From a virus: a stretch of 40,223 nt of DNA. Positions 5,929-14,635 of this stretch are shown here, piece after piece. Location of the stretch: IMG/VR virus record IMGVR_UViG_3300042876_000240, positions 1 through 40,223 of that record; one strand, given 5' to 3'. The notes beneath the pieces are model-generated. The model was not told the DNA's origin, did not search any database, and saw only the letters and a program-made list of their open reading frames with translations. Positions within the stretch are counted from its first letter, which is position 1; every line of letters starts with the position of its first letter. The position numbers and the translations under genes are program-made.

Positions 5929-6695
5929 CACGCATCCTCCCCCGCACCGCGCCACGGCAGCGGGCGGCCGGCGTCATCCCAGCGGCGATAGAGCGCATAC
6001 CCTGCGCTGGCGAGGATCGTGACGCCGAGCGCGAGGCCGATCCATGTCCCGGCGCTGATATGCGGCTCCGCCGTCGTCAGGGCCTCTTGCGCGCTGCCGA
6101 TCGCGACGCCAGCGCCGCCGAGGCCGGCCACGCCCGCGCCCTGCGCCGTGCCTGACTGGCGCAACTTCTCGCGCGACCGCCCGACCTTCTGCGGCATGGC
6201 CCCATAGATCGGTTCGTCGCTGTCATGGCGGCCGTTGAAGTTCGCGTCCTGAATGCCCTGGTACGCCAGCGCTTCCGAGGATCGGCGGCGCGTCAGGCCG
6301 GGCAGCGCCTGCCGCTTGCCGGCGACCTTGGCCTTGTTCCACAGCGCGAACGCGCCGGCCGCCTGCTCGTCCTCCCGCCGGTTGAAGAACTTCAGCACCG
6401 ACGATCTGGCGAACGCGCCAAGCCCGATGTTGAAGGCGAGCGACACCATGGCGTCGAACTGCCCCTGTGTCGGCTCCCGCTTCAGGAGCTTCCGAACGCC
6501 GGGCTCGTATTCCGTGGCGAGGAACTGGCGGAACATCCTGAAAGCTTCCTCGCGCGTGATCCGGCGGCCGGGCCGCGCCTCGGAGCCCGTGACGCCGATG
6601 CCGATCGTGAGCACGCCCGCCGGGCAGCGGTAGGTTTCAAGGCGCACGCCTTCAAAGGCCGCGATCATCTTGCGGCCAAAATCCGAGGTGTTCAT
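5928..6695 (-). CDS. endolysin, GH24 lysozyme with C-terminal membrane segment (255 aa)
   Basis: It degrades peptidoglycan at the end of infection. Residues 1-150 fit the T4/P22 lysozyme family: the catalytic Glu15 lies in AAFEGVRLETYRCPAG and is followed by TIGIGV; further on come ARSSVLKFFNRRE and the family signature LWNKAKVAGKRQALPGLTRR. The position of T4 Asp20 is Cys24, and Thr30 corresponds to Thr26. Residues 151-210 form a low-complexity linker, and about 215-236 are one hydrophobic segment (WIGLALGVTILASAGYALY) with a basic tail. There is no signal peptide, so release should need a holin. AAAGG lies seven bases before the ATG. Confidence 0.88.
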   Translation of the reverse strand: MNTSDFGRKMIAAFEGVRLETYRCPAGVLTIGIGVTGSEARPGRRITREEAFRMFRQFLATEYEPGVRKLLKREPTQGQFDAMVSLAFNIGLGAFARSSVLKFFNRREDEQAAGAFALWNKAKVAGKRQALPGLTRRRSSEALAYQGIQDANFNGRHDSDEPIYGAMPQKVGRSREKLRQSGTAQGAGVAGLGGAGVAIGSAQEALTTAEPHISAGTWIGLALGVTILASAGYALYRRWDDAGRPLPWRGAGEDA

Positions 6696-6775
6696 CGGGA
6701 TGCCTTTCTGCGGGGATCAGGCGTCGTCCGCCGGGATGGTGCGAGGGGAAGTGCATGTAACTGATTTGTTCATTA

Positions 6776-7945
6776 TCAGAGCCTCGCGCTTGCCGCCGAG
6801 CGATAGCCGATATGCTGGCAATTTCCGGACGCGGTTGCTGTCAGATTTGCAAATCCTGATCTTGTTGAACTATATGAGCCGTTGAATGCGGCTCCAGAAC
6901 TATTTGCTATAAACTGGGCTTTGGCAGGATCAGCTACTATTGATCCGAATACAGGGGTCGCACGCTTATCGACAACAAATGGAACGGATAGCTGCAAGAT
7001 GTTATTCGCTCCCGAAGACGTGAACCCTATGTCGAAAGGCACCCATTCGAAATACCGCTGACATGCGCGCAAATCTGCATCCCACGCCGGCAATTCCCAA
7101 GGCGGGGCCGCGCCGATGTTCAGCGGATCGACATAAAGCCCGACGTCGAACAGATCGAAGGTCGCGCCAGCGGTCGCCATCAAATTCGTCTGCGCCGATG
7201 TTGTCGCGGCATTGCCGTTCTGCCACCCGGCGACGCCATGCCACGTCGCGCCGGCAGCCAAACAAATTTGGAAAGACATTCCGAGCCCGGCATCTGTCAG
7301 CCACGTCCCTGTTGTGGAACCAGGCACCACGAATGTCCTCACGACATCTGTGTTGATCTCGCCGGCTGCAATGGTGAACATCGCGATCCAAGAGCGGCTC
7401 GAGTCATGGTTGTGGATGCGGGCGGCGAACGTCCCGGCGACGGATGATCTTACGCCGAAGCGAAGAATCAACTGGCGGGCCGAGGCGGAGCCGAACCGAG
7501 CATCGGCGACCATCCAGCCTTCGATGGGCTGGGTTATGACATAGACATCACCCGCCGCGATGCTTGTATCCGCGACCTGAACCGTATGCCGCAGCCTGAA
7601 CGGAGACCCGCCGGGCGTCACGCTGGCGACCTGTTGCGCCCGCAGCGTCCCGCCTGGGGTCGCGGACAGCCCCGCGATCCACTGATCGACGGTGTAAACG
7701 CCGCCAGTCGTCACATCGACCGACGTTGCCCCGCGCTCTTGGCTGATCTGCATCGCGCCGTTGACGATGCGGTTGCGGTAGGTGCCGCCGGGAGGCCCGG
7801 CCGGGCCTTGCGGGCCAGTTGCTCCAGTAGGCCCGGCCGGCCCAGTCGGCCCCTGCGGCCCAGTCGGCCCCTGCGGCCCTTCTGCCCCAGGAGCGGCGCG
7901 CATTCGGAACGTGGCGGTATTCCGCTGGCGGAGCGTGACTTTCAT
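6776..7945 (-). CDS. collagen-like tail fibre protein (389 aa)
   Basis: Residues 19-53 are Gly-X-Y triplets ([16 protein letters not shown] and on), about eleven in a row, typical of trimeric phage fibre stalks. The rest is a beta-rich domain that opens [16 protein letters not shown], the usual start of a fibre head module, and runs to the end without known catalytic motifs ([33 protein letters not shown]). It probably forms a trimeric fibre or adhesin for host recognition. It overlaps the upstream structural gene by four bases. Confidence 0.85.
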   Translation of the reverse strand: MKVTLRQRNTATFRMRAAPGAEGPQGPTGPQGPTGPAGPTGATGPQGPAGPPGGTYRNRIVNGAMQISQERGATSVDVTTGGVYTVDQWIAGLSATPGGTLRAQQVASVTPGGSPFRLRHTVQVADTSIAAGDVYVITQPIEGWMVADARFGSASARQLILRFGVRSSVAGTFAARIHNHDSSRSWIAMFTIAAGEINTDVVRTFVVPGSTTGTWLTDAGLGMSFQICLAAGATWHGVAGWQNGNAATTSAQTNLMATAGATFDLFDVGLYVDPLNIGAAPPWELPAWDADLRACQRYFEWVPFDIGFTSSGANNILQLSVPFVVDKRATPVFGSIVADPAKAQFIANSSGAAFNGSYSSTRSGFANLTATASGNCQHIGYRSAASARL

Positions 7946-8283
7946 GCGAAGTTCCCTTCTGAAACAGTCACGGTTCCGTCGAGATATTGCTTTGTCACGA
8001 GCGTTCCGTCATGGGTAACAAGAAGGCCGTGCTTGTAGACGCCGACCGGGAGGCGGTAGGTGGGATCAGGCGTCGTGATGATCAGCACGTTTGAGCCCGT
8101 GTCGATCGTTACGCCGGAGCCCTCGGTCAGCAAGAGGCTTACGGAACCGCCGACAAGCGAGTATTTGAACGTGAAATCTTCCCACACCAGCGGGCTTCCG
8201 GCGGCGTCAACGATTTCGAGACGGGGGAGCATGAACGTTTCATCGTCCGTCATCTGGATATCGAGGCAATAAGGTGCGGACAT
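7942..8283 (-). CDS. virion structural protein, beta-sandwich fibre-associated type (113 aa)
   Basis: The start [20 protein letters not shown] at 8283 has GGAGAA six bases upstream; a TTG further up is unlikely. The pattern of alternating strands, with [33 protein letters not shown] and GTVTVSEG, resembles small Ig-like/BppU-type proteins encoded next to phage fibres. It probably attaches or supports the collagen-like fibre, whose ATG overlaps its stop. Confidence 0.65.
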   Translation of the reverse strand: MSAPYCLDIQMTDDETFMLPRLEIVDAAGSPLVWEDFTFKYSLVGGSVSLLLTEGSGVTIDTGSNVLIITTPDPTYRLPVGVYKHGLLVTHDGTLVTKQYLDGTVTVSEGNFA

Positions 8284-8336
8284 AGGGTTCTCCAAGACGG
8301 GAGAGCCCGCCGGGGATGGCGGGGCGGGGAGGTCGG

Positions 8337-8648
8337 ATGCAGTTTCTGCTAAAGGTGGTTCAGGGCTCGATTATCTTGGGAGTGGCCTGCTTGGCGGCAT
8401 ATGACGAAGGGGCGCATATGTTCATGCCGGGCCTCATTGTCACGACATTGATGCTATGGATGCTTCACCTAATTGGATGGGCGATTGCCGACGGCATTCG
8501 TTGGCTCGCGGCTAAACGCCCGTTCGCCCATGTACGTCAGGCGCGTGGCGAGCCCCAAGGAAGCGGGGGCGCTCAGGCTTTCATCCGCGAGACGCCGGAA
8601 CAGCGCGGCAGACTTGGGATCGATGAGGATATCCGCAAGCTGCGCTGA
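8337..8648 (+). CDS. small two-helix membrane protein on the opposite strand to the late operon (103 aa)
   Basis: It starts MQFLLKVVQGSIILGVACLA and has a second membrane helix FMPGLIVTTLMLWMLHLIGW, then a basic tail. GGGGAGG lies four bases before the ATG. It is the only plausible plus-strand gene between 4.1 and 31.7 kb. Its last 180 bases run antisense to the end of the large ejection protein gene, so that part may simply be a read-through tail. Two clean membrane helices in otherwise non-coding sequence favour a real gene such as a cargo or superinfection gene, but this is uncertain. Confidence 0.45.
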   Translation: MQFLLKVVQGSIILGVACLAAYDEGAHMFMPGLIVTTLMLWMLHLIGWAIADGIRWLAAKRPFAHVRQARGEPQGSGGAQAFIRETPEQRGRLGIDEDIRKLR

Positions 8649-11180
8649 GTTCTTCCCCATCTGCACTTGCTCATACCAGCCCTTGATGCGCCCCGGAACC
8701 TTGATGCCGCCGGTCGCAATGGCGTTGCCGATCTCGCCGACCAACTTGCCGGATTTCATGGCGTCTTGCGCGGCGAGCTTGTCGGCAGTGTTGGACCCGC
8801 CCCGCGCGGCCTTGCCGGTCGTTTCAAGAATGTCCAGGAACGTGCGGAAGCCCTTCCACACTTCCGGCCCGCGCGCCGCCGTGATCGCGGCCTCAAGGTT
8901 CTGGGCCTGCTGAGAATTGCCCGCGATCTTGGCCGCGAAGTTTGCCCCGCCATAGGCGCTCAAGCCGCCCTGAAGTTTCTCCGCTGCATCGTTGAACACC
9001 ATTTCAGCGTGTTGGCGGATAAGCTGGTTCGCGACGACGGGCTTTTGCTTAACAAGGGCTGCAACGGCGCTGCCAACCTCTCCCGCGCTGCCGGGAAGCG
9101 GATTGGTCGGGAACAATGCCTCCACGGCCTGCTTGGTCGTCACGTCGCGCTGGGCAAGCCGCCCGATGGGCGTCTTGTTCAGCTTGTCGAGGGCTTCGCG
9201 AGATGCCGCGATTTCGGTTAGCCGATCGCGCACGCCGGGGAACTGAGCTAGGGCGTCTTCGTTTTGGCGGAGCGCGGCGCGGATCGCAGACGCCGACACA
9301 TCAAGCCCCTGCCCCCCCGCCCGGTCCAGCACTTGCGTTACAAGATACTGCTCATATGAACGGCGGGCTTCGCTGCTTGCCACTTGCCCGAAAGCGCGGG
9401 CCGTGGATGCGCCGCCAGCGTCCAACGCGCCCGGAACGCGCTCGGAGGCCATCTCAAAACGCTTCCCATATTGGTCGCGTTGGACGACGCTGCCGATGGG
9501 GGAACCCTCGCGGAACGGCTCCAAGGGGCGCGACGCGGCCTCGAAATTGCGGCGCGCTTGGCCATATGCCGGAACGCGCTCAAGAGCCTGATCAAGCGTG
9601 CCAAGCGCGCCTTCCAACTCGCGGACAGCGCCGTTTGCCCCTGCCCTCTTGGCTTGGTCGATAAGGTCAGTGATCGCGACGCGGGAATTGTGGAGCCCCG
9701 CAACGGTATTGTCTATGTTGCCTTCCGCGTCCATCAGCGCGCGGCGGGCGGCGGTCAGCCCATCGCGGACAGAACCTTTCGCCGTCGCGAGCTGTGCATC
9801 AAGCGTCTGCAAGACGGAAGACGCATCAACTTGGCCGAACTGCGTCGGGCGGAGCCCAACAACCGGCATTCGCTCTGTTTGGTTCAGCGCGGCTTGACGC
9901 GCGGCAATAGCCGCTTGGCGCTCGGCAGGGTCGAGGAGGATCGGGATTTCCGGTCCGTCATTATGCTTCGTCACATTGCGGAAGCCGAAGCCGCCGTCGA
10001 GCGGGATCGTTGCCGGGGCGTTGCGAGCCGCGCCATAGTCTTGATCGGCAAGCGCCGCGCGCATTCCCTCGCGGCCTTCATAGACGCGGCGAAGCTCAGG
10101 CTGGATAACCTGCCCTGCTTGCTCTGGCGTCACGCGCGGCCCGGCAGCCCATTCCGCCTGAAAAAGGGCGCGGCCTTGTGGCGTATCCATGACCGCGCCG
10201 CGCGCCGCTGCGCTTACATCATCAGCAAGGCCAGAGGGTGACGCCGGGAGCGTGCCGATATTGTCGAACTGCTGGCGTGCGGCGGCTTCGATTTGGCCGG
10301 CGCGCTGCGACATGACTTCATTGAACCGCGCCGCGCCTTCCGGTCGAGAGGCCGCGCCCGCGCGAATGCCGCCAAGGTTCACGGCTCCGTTCGTGACTTG
10401 GTTCAGCGCTTCATCCCACGTCACTGTGATGCCTTGGGCGGCGGCCTCATCAATGCGAGCGGCGGCGGCTTCCACTACCTGACGGTTCAACTGAGGGCCG
10501 GCGGCCGTGCGAAGGGCTTCGTTCGTGGGCCGGCGGCCCATGGCCTGAACACCCGCCGTAGCAAGGCCGCCCGCAAGAGCGCCGCCAAGACGGGCATAGG
10601 GCTCCGCAGCCGTCCCCTGTGTGACTTGCCCAGCCGTCTCCGATGCGAGCGCCGGAACAACCGCCATCGCCGCCCGCTGGCCTACCGTGCCGCCGGGCAG
10701 GACCATGCCGGGGATGAATTCGGCGATCGTGCCCGCGTACTGGCCGGGGACGGTCTGCGGCTTGTAAAGCGGGCCTGTGACCTTTTCGATCCCGGCCTGG
10801 ATTTGGTCGCCCGTTTTCAGGCCCTGCCCTGCTCCGCCCCAGCGCCTGATTTGCTCTTCGTAGCTCGGCGCATCCCAATTCTGGCCGTCAGAGCGAACGC
10901 CACTTTCCACGCGGCCAAGGGTATTGCGGTAAACCCAGTTGTACCCCTGCTGCGCAGCGCCCGGCAGCCCCGCCAAGCCCGCGACGCCCTTCGCCAGCCC
11001 GGACGGGACCGCCTTCGCAACATCGGTCGCCGTGGCCGCCATGGCCGACTGTGGAGCGGTCGCCCCCGCCGCCTTGCGCTGCGCTGTCTGCTGTCTGACA
11101 ACGTTCTGGATCACATCCGGCGACGTGCCGGGCGGGAACTCCAGAACCGTACCGTCGAAAAGCTCGGCTTCAATGGTCAT
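8469..11180 (-). CDS. large internal virion / DNA ejection protein (903 aa)
   Basis: It opens MTIEAELFDGTVLEFPPGTS followed by PDVIQNVVRQQTAQRKA, the common N-terminal tag of large ejection or internal virion proteins. Residues 50-200 are Ala/Gly-rich with membrane-active-looking stretches (AKGVAGLAGLPGAAQQGYNW), and the remainder is long alpha-helical repeats with GALGTLDQALERVPAYGQAR-like segments. It occupies the place of P22 gp16/gp20. Such proteins leave the capsid at infection and help form a DNA channel across the envelope. Its ATG overlaps the transglycosylase protein's stop. Confidence 0.82.
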   Translation of the reverse strand: MTIEAELFDGTVLEFPPGTSPDVIQNVVRQQTAQRKAAGATAPQSAMAATATDVAKAVPSGLAKGVAGLAGLPGAAQQGYNWVYRNTLGRVESGVRSDGQNWDAPSYEEQIRRWGGAGQGLKTGDQIQAGIEKVTGPLYKPQTVPGQYAGTIAEFIPGMVLPGGTVGQRAAMAVVPALASETAGQVTQGTAAEPYARLGGALAGGLATAGVQAMGRRPTNEALRTAAGPQLNRQVVEAAAARIDEAAAQGITVTWDEALNQVTNGAVNLGGIRAGAASRPEGAARFNEVMSQRAGQIEAAARQQFDNIGTLPASPSGLADDVSAAARGAVMDTPQGRALFQAEWAAGPRVTPEQAGQVIQPELRRVYEGREGMRAALADQDYGAARNAPATIPLDGGFGFRNVTKHNDGPEIPILLDPAERQAAIAARQAALNQTERMPVVGLRPTQFGQVDASSVLQTLDAQLATAKGSVRDGLTAARRALMDAEGNIDNTVAGLHNSRVAITDLIDQAKRAGANGAVRELEGALGTLDQALERVPAYGQARRNFEAASRPLEPFREGSPIGSVVQRDQYGKRFEMASERVPGALDAGGASTARAFGQVASSEARRSYEQYLVTQVLDRAGGQGLDVSASAIRAALRQNEDALAQFPGVRDRLTEIAASREALDKLNKTPIGRLAQRDVTTKQAVEALFPTNPLPGSAGEVGSAVAALVKQKPVVANQLIRQHAEMVFNDAAEKLQGGLSAYGGANFAAKIAGNSQQAQNLEAAITAARGPEVWKGFRTFLDILETTGKAARGGSNTADKLAAQDAMKSGKLVGEIGNAIATGGIKVPGRIKGWYEQVQMGKNSAQLADILIDPKSAALFRRLADESLSAPASLGLATRLTYMGERAFSREPTNAVGNRPSN

Positions 11181-13018
11181 TGGATCTGGTTTCCGTTTTC
11201 ATCGAAGCGGAGGCGCTGGCGAGGCGCTGTGGCGGGAGGATTGCCAGGGGCGGCCTGAGTAGACGGAGCGCCGCCTTGAGAGCCCGCAGGGGCCTTGCCG
11301 CCCGTCTTGGCGGCGTCAATCACGACGCGCTCTAGCGACTTCGCCTGCTTCTGCACTTCGTTAAGCTGCCGGAACCCCTCTTTGCGGTCGATATCGCCGT
11401 TCAGGATCATGCCCGAGATTTCGGCGCGGCGAAGCCGGTTATCCGCCAGAGCGTCAAGGGTATCAACGATGATGCGGTTGCCTTCGGGGGTGCGGACAAG
11501 CGACGGCAGCGCGCTCTTGAACATGCGCGCATCGAAATCGGAGGTCGCGCCAGAGCCGGGAACGCGCTGCTGCGGCGTCAGCTTGTCAACGAGCGCCGTG
11601 TAGGCTTCAATCTCACTGACGTTCGGGCCAACCTTAATGCCGCGCTCGGCAAGCCATCCCTGGATGGCCGCGCCGGAACCTAGCAGCTTGATCTGCCCCC
11701 CAAGCTCGCGAAGCTGCCCGACAAGGGCCTTATCCGTAACCGCCGCGTCGCCGTCTTCCATGAGCTTTGCCGCGCGCTCGGCCAAAGCCTTTCCTGCTGT
11801 CTCCTGGAATTTTGTTTCGCCCTTGGTATCGACATTGACTGACGTTCCGGGGCGGATGTCCCTCTGGTACTGGACGATATCGCCCTGATAGCCTTGCCTG
11901 ACAGCGCGCTCGTAATTGCGCTGAAGGTCGGTCGGGCGGTCGCCGCTGCGCTGCTCCTTCGCCCATTCGTTGCGGCGGTCGAGGATCATCTTCGCGTAAT
12001 CGCGCTGACGGTCGCTCGCCCCGCTGCTGCCCATGATGCCCATCAGCGTCCGGTTGTCCAGATCAGGGCGCGGATCATCCGGGGGGAGCGCTTGCCGGGC
12101 CTGTGCATTGATGGCAGGCGGCGCGGCGTCGGTCGCAACTGCGGGCTGCGCTTGCGCCATCTGCGGGCGTGGCGTGAAGTTCTGGCCGGGCGACATAGGC
12201 GCGGCTGCTTCAACCGGAGCCGCAGCCTGCATTGCCGGGGGCATCGCGGGCTCGACCGCATTCGGGTTGAAGGCGCTCATGAACTTGCGCTCGTAATTGG
12301 CGACAGACGTCCCGAGGATGTCCTTCCGGTTCGGGTCGTTCATGCCGCCTTCGCCAGCGAACCACGCGCGCGCCGCGCCCGCAGGGCCGTGCCTGGCTTG
12401 CAAGCGCCCGAACTCGCCACGGAAAACCGCTTCCTGCGCTTCAGGCGAGGCAAGAAACTCCTGCGGGGTCATGCGGCGGCCGACGTACTTCTCCGTCCAT
12501 GGGCCAACGTTCGCGCCCATCACCTGATACTTGCCGAACGCGCGGTCGCCGGTCCTTGTGGACGGGCCGACTGCATCGTACCGCCCGCCGCTTTCGATGC
12601 GAGCGATCGCGGCCGAAGCGTCGCCGCCTTCGCTAGCCGAAGCAGGGCGCGCGCCAGACTGCCCCCCTCCGAACAACATCTCGTCAATGCGCTGCTGAGA
12701 TGTGGACCTGTTCTGGGCCTGCCCTATCTCGAATTCGAGCTTCTTCCGCTGGAGGTCGCGCAAGCCGCCTTGCTCCGCCATCGCGAGCGCCTGCAACGCC
12801 GAACCCGTATCGCCAGTTCGATACGCGATAGCCGCAAGGTCGCCAAGGCCGGGCATGGCTCCGCCGTTCTTCGCGATGGCTTCCTCTGTCAGGCGACGGC
12901 GCTCGTTGTCGTCAGCAATGGCCCGGCTCTGCTTGAAGCTGCCGAAGAACTGATTGCCGAGCTGCCCCAAAGGGGCGAAGTCCATGACCGGAGGCCCCAA
13001 GCGCCAAGGTTGCACCAT
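11177..13018 (-). CDS. internal virion protein with lytic transglycosylase domain (613 aa)
   Basis: Residues about 130-245 form an SLT-type transglycosylase domain: IARIESGGRYDAVG with the catalytic Glu in the IES motif, then RAFGKYQVMGANVGPW and RHGPAGAARAWFAGEGG. The surrounding regions are helical and Gln/Ala/Pro-rich. The domain would cleave peptidoglycan locally to let the ejection apparatus cross the cell wall. Its position between the DNA transfer protein and the large ejection protein matches P22-like gene order. Confidence 0.85.
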   Translation of the reverse strand: MVQPWRLGPPVMDFAPLGQLGNQFFGSFKQSRAIADDNERRRLTEEAIAKNGGAMPGLGDLAAIAYRTGDTGSALQALAMAEQGGLRDLQRKKLEFEIGQAQNRSTSQQRIDEMLFGGGQSGARPASASEGGDASAAIARIESGGRYDAVGPSTRTGDRAFGKYQVMGANVGPWTEKYVGRRMTPQEFLASPEAQEAVFRGEFGRLQARHGPAGAARAWFAGEGGMNDPNRKDILGTSVANYERKFMSAFNPNAVEPAMPPAMQAAAPVEAAAPMSPGQNFTPRPQMAQAQPAVATDAAPPAINAQARQALPPDDPRPDLDNRTLMGIMGSSGASDRQRDYAKMILDRRNEWAKEQRSGDRPTDLQRNYERAVRQGYQGDIVQYQRDIRPGTSVNVDTKGETKFQETAGKALAERAAKLMEDGDAAVTDKALVGQLRELGGQIKLLGSGAAIQGWLAERGIKVGPNVSEIEAYTALVDKLTPQQRVPGSGATSDFDARMFKSALPSLVRTPEGNRIIVDTLDALADNRLRRAEISGMILNGDIDRKEGFRQLNEVQKQAKSLERVVIDAAKTGGKAPAGSQGGAPSTQAAPGNPPATAPRQRLRFDENGNQIQ

Positions 13019-13047
13019 TGTCTATGCCTCGCTATTCAAATTCGCCG

Positions 13048-13929
13048 TCAGGTTCCGGCGAAAAGGCTCCAAACGCCCATATTGCCCATCGGGCCAGCCC
13101 CGCCGCCGCTCATGCTGCCAAGGGAGCCCAGCCCCCCGCCCCCCATCATGCCGCCGAGCAATTGCGTCCCGAGGCTGCCCAACTGCATCCCGAAGTTGAG
13201 CCGGTTCTGTGCGGCCGTCTGCCCCGCCATCAGCGCGCCGGTTCCCGCGCCCGTAATAGTCTGGGACCGCTGGCCTATGTTTGCGAGAGTTTGCCCCGTA
13301 GCGTTCTGAAGAACGCCGCTTTCAAGCCCGGCGAAGCCAGTGTTCACGCCCGCGCGGTCGCGGCCATATTGAGCTTCAAGATTAGCAAGCCCCTGCTGGA
13401 TACCCGCCTGCGCTCCTGTTGCAGCGAAGCCCCTGTCGGAAATCCCCCTGACGCGATCCTGCCAGTTTCCGTATTCTTGGTCGGCCATATTGCCGGCGCG
13501 GTCAGAGATGGCAGCCATCGTGTTGCCTGAACCAAGCGCGCCAAGAGCAGATTGCCTGCGGGCGACCGCATCGCTGGCCTGATCAACGCGGAATTGATAG
13601 CCCGGCCCCGCCCGGAACGCGGCGACAGCGCTATCGCGCGCCGCAGGCCCCCCGAGACCAAGCGAGCCTTGATAGATCGCATCCGCAGCCCGCCCGTCCT
13701 GCACATACGGGTTGAAGCGGTCAATCGCGCCCTGATATTGCGGACGCGCCGCGTCTATTCCTTGGCCAAGGAACGCAAGGGACCCTTCGCGGCCCCGCCC
13801 GAGCGCGGCAAGACTTTCCGCCCTGCCCGCTTCGATTGCGCGCTGCATCTCGGCGGCGTCCTGTTGGGCCTGCGTAGCCGCCCACATACCGGCAAGCCTG
13901 CCGGCGCGGCCTGAAAACGGTGAAGCCAT
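13048..13929 (-). CDS. DNA transfer / ejection protein (293 aa)
   Basis: A glutamine/alanine/glycine-rich helical protein containing RAGPGYQFRVDQASDAVARR, SALGALGSGNTMAAISDRAG and MADQEYGNWQDRVRGIS. This block is characteristic of phage DNA transfer proteins near the tail genes of podoviruses and related phages. The C-terminus is a glycine/methionine-rich hydrophobic stretch (LLGGMMGGGGLGSLGSM) that could insert into membranes. GAGG lies seven bases before the ATG. Confidence 0.82.
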   Translation of the reverse strand: MASPFSGRAGRLAGMWAATQAQQDAAEMQRAIEAGRAESLAALGRGREGSLAFLGQGIDAARPQYQGAIDRFNPYVQDGRAADAIYQGSLGLGGPAARDSAVAAFRAGPGYQFRVDQASDAVARRQSALGALGSGNTMAAISDRAGNMADQEYGNWQDRVRGISDRGFAATGAQAGIQQGLANLEAQYGRDRAGVNTGFAGLESGVLQNATGQTLANIGQRSQTITGAGTGALMAGQTAAQNRLNFGMQLGSLGTQLLGGMMGGGGLGSLGSMSGGGAGPMGNMGVWSLFAGT

Positions 13930-13983
13930 GGTGGAACCTCGCGCTTCTGAGAATTTTTGGTTGCGCCAGCGAGCGCGATCAGT

Positions 13984-14103
13984 TTACAATTTCCATTGTT
14001 CGATTTCCTCAGGGGAGATTGACGCCTTGGCCGGGGGAGCGTTGCACCGCTTTTCCGGCCTACTTATTTGCGCTTTGGGTGCCGTTCCTTTACGGCCAGA
14101 CAC
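13984..14103 (-). CDS. possible small overlapping protein (39 aa)
   Basis: A GTG-started frame overlapping the last 40 bases of the 57-residue gene: it begins VSGRKGTAPKAQISRPEKRC and ends SISPEEIEQWKL. The composition (basic start, Pro-rich centre, amphipathic end with a Trp) looks coding. Otherwise this 130-base gap would be empty. The start codon and weak Shine-Dalgarno (AAGG almost at the start) keep confidence low. Confidence 0.35.
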   Translation of the reverse strand: MSGRKGTAPKAQISRPEKRCNAPPAKASISPEEIEQWKL

Positions 14104-14237
14104 GCCTTAAAGTATGCCTTCAGATTGGTGTCATCGCCAGTTGCGGACTGATGAACGAGCGCATCGGCAAGGTCAGACAATGGCGGATATGCGGCAGCGC
14201 GTGCGGCCTTGTAACCAACACTAACCTTTATCTTCAT
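14064..14237 (-). CDS. small phage protein with YPPLSDLADAL motif (57 aa)
   Basis: It opens MKIKVSVGYKAARAAAYPPL and contains SDLADALVHQ, then a helix ending LAVKERHPKRK. The layout Y-P-P-x-x-D-x-x-D-A-L followed by a C-terminal VKxxxPK is shared by small proteins, often annotated XkdW-like, next to fibre genes in many phages. The role is unknown, perhaps in fibre assembly. ATG overlaps the upstream stop (ATGA). Confidence 0.7.
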   Translation of the reverse strand: MKIKVSVGYKAARAAAYPPLSDLADALVHQSATGDDTNLKAYFKACLAVKERHPKRK

Positions 14238-14635
14238 GGCTTGGTTAGCCTGTATTTGCCGGTCAAGTGCGTTGCACTTTCAACGATGACATCATACTGG
14301 CCGGGCTGGTCGAAGTCGAAATCCGCCACGCCGTCGTCAATTTGATGCTGGTCAAAGCCGACGATCACCCGGCATGGAACGGGGAGACCGCGCAACGAAA
14401 GGCCGTCGATGACAGCGGGGCATTCCGTCTTCGGCTCGATAGTTTTCGTCACGACGTTGACGCGAGAGTTAAGCGGGGGCGCTGGCCCGCCGATAATCCA
14501 GTTCCCGCCACGAGCCTGCATGTCCTCAACAAATCCGAGCGCCATGGAGCCATGTTGGATTATCGCCCCGTTATCGGCATACTCTAGGAAATTGACATAT
14601 GGCCAAACGTACGGCGACACGCTTGTTTCGCTCAT
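14234..14635 (-). CDS. hypothetical tail-associated protein (133 aa)
   Basis: A strand-rich protein: YADNGAIIQHGSMALGFVED, then GNWIIGGPAPPLNSRVNVVT and FDFDQPGQYDVIVESATHLT. It follows the J-like fibre gene with a TAATG overlap and precedes the YPPL protein with an ATGA overlap. The C-terminal FDQPGQYDVIVE strand pair looks like an Ig-like fold. It is probably a fibre accessory or virion protein; no named family is recognised. Confidence 0.6.
   Translation of the reverse strand: MSETSVSPYVWPYVNFLEYADNGAIIQHGSMALGFVEDMQARGGNWIIGGPAPPLNSRVNVVTKTIEPKTECPAVIDGLSLRGLPVPCRVIVGFDQHQIDDGVADFDFDQPGQYDVIVESATHLTGKYRLTKP

Noticed and set aside
6717-6773. An 18-codon frame (MNKSVTCTSPRTIPADDA) between fibre and endolysin
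   Set aside because: It starts four bases after the fibre stop but has no overlap at its end and no distinct binding site; too little evidence.
10293-13309. Long plus-strand open frames opposite the ejection protein genes, and similar ones at 17307-18629 and 22750-23829
   Set aside because: Arg/Ala-rich translations without domains, antisense to clear virion genes.
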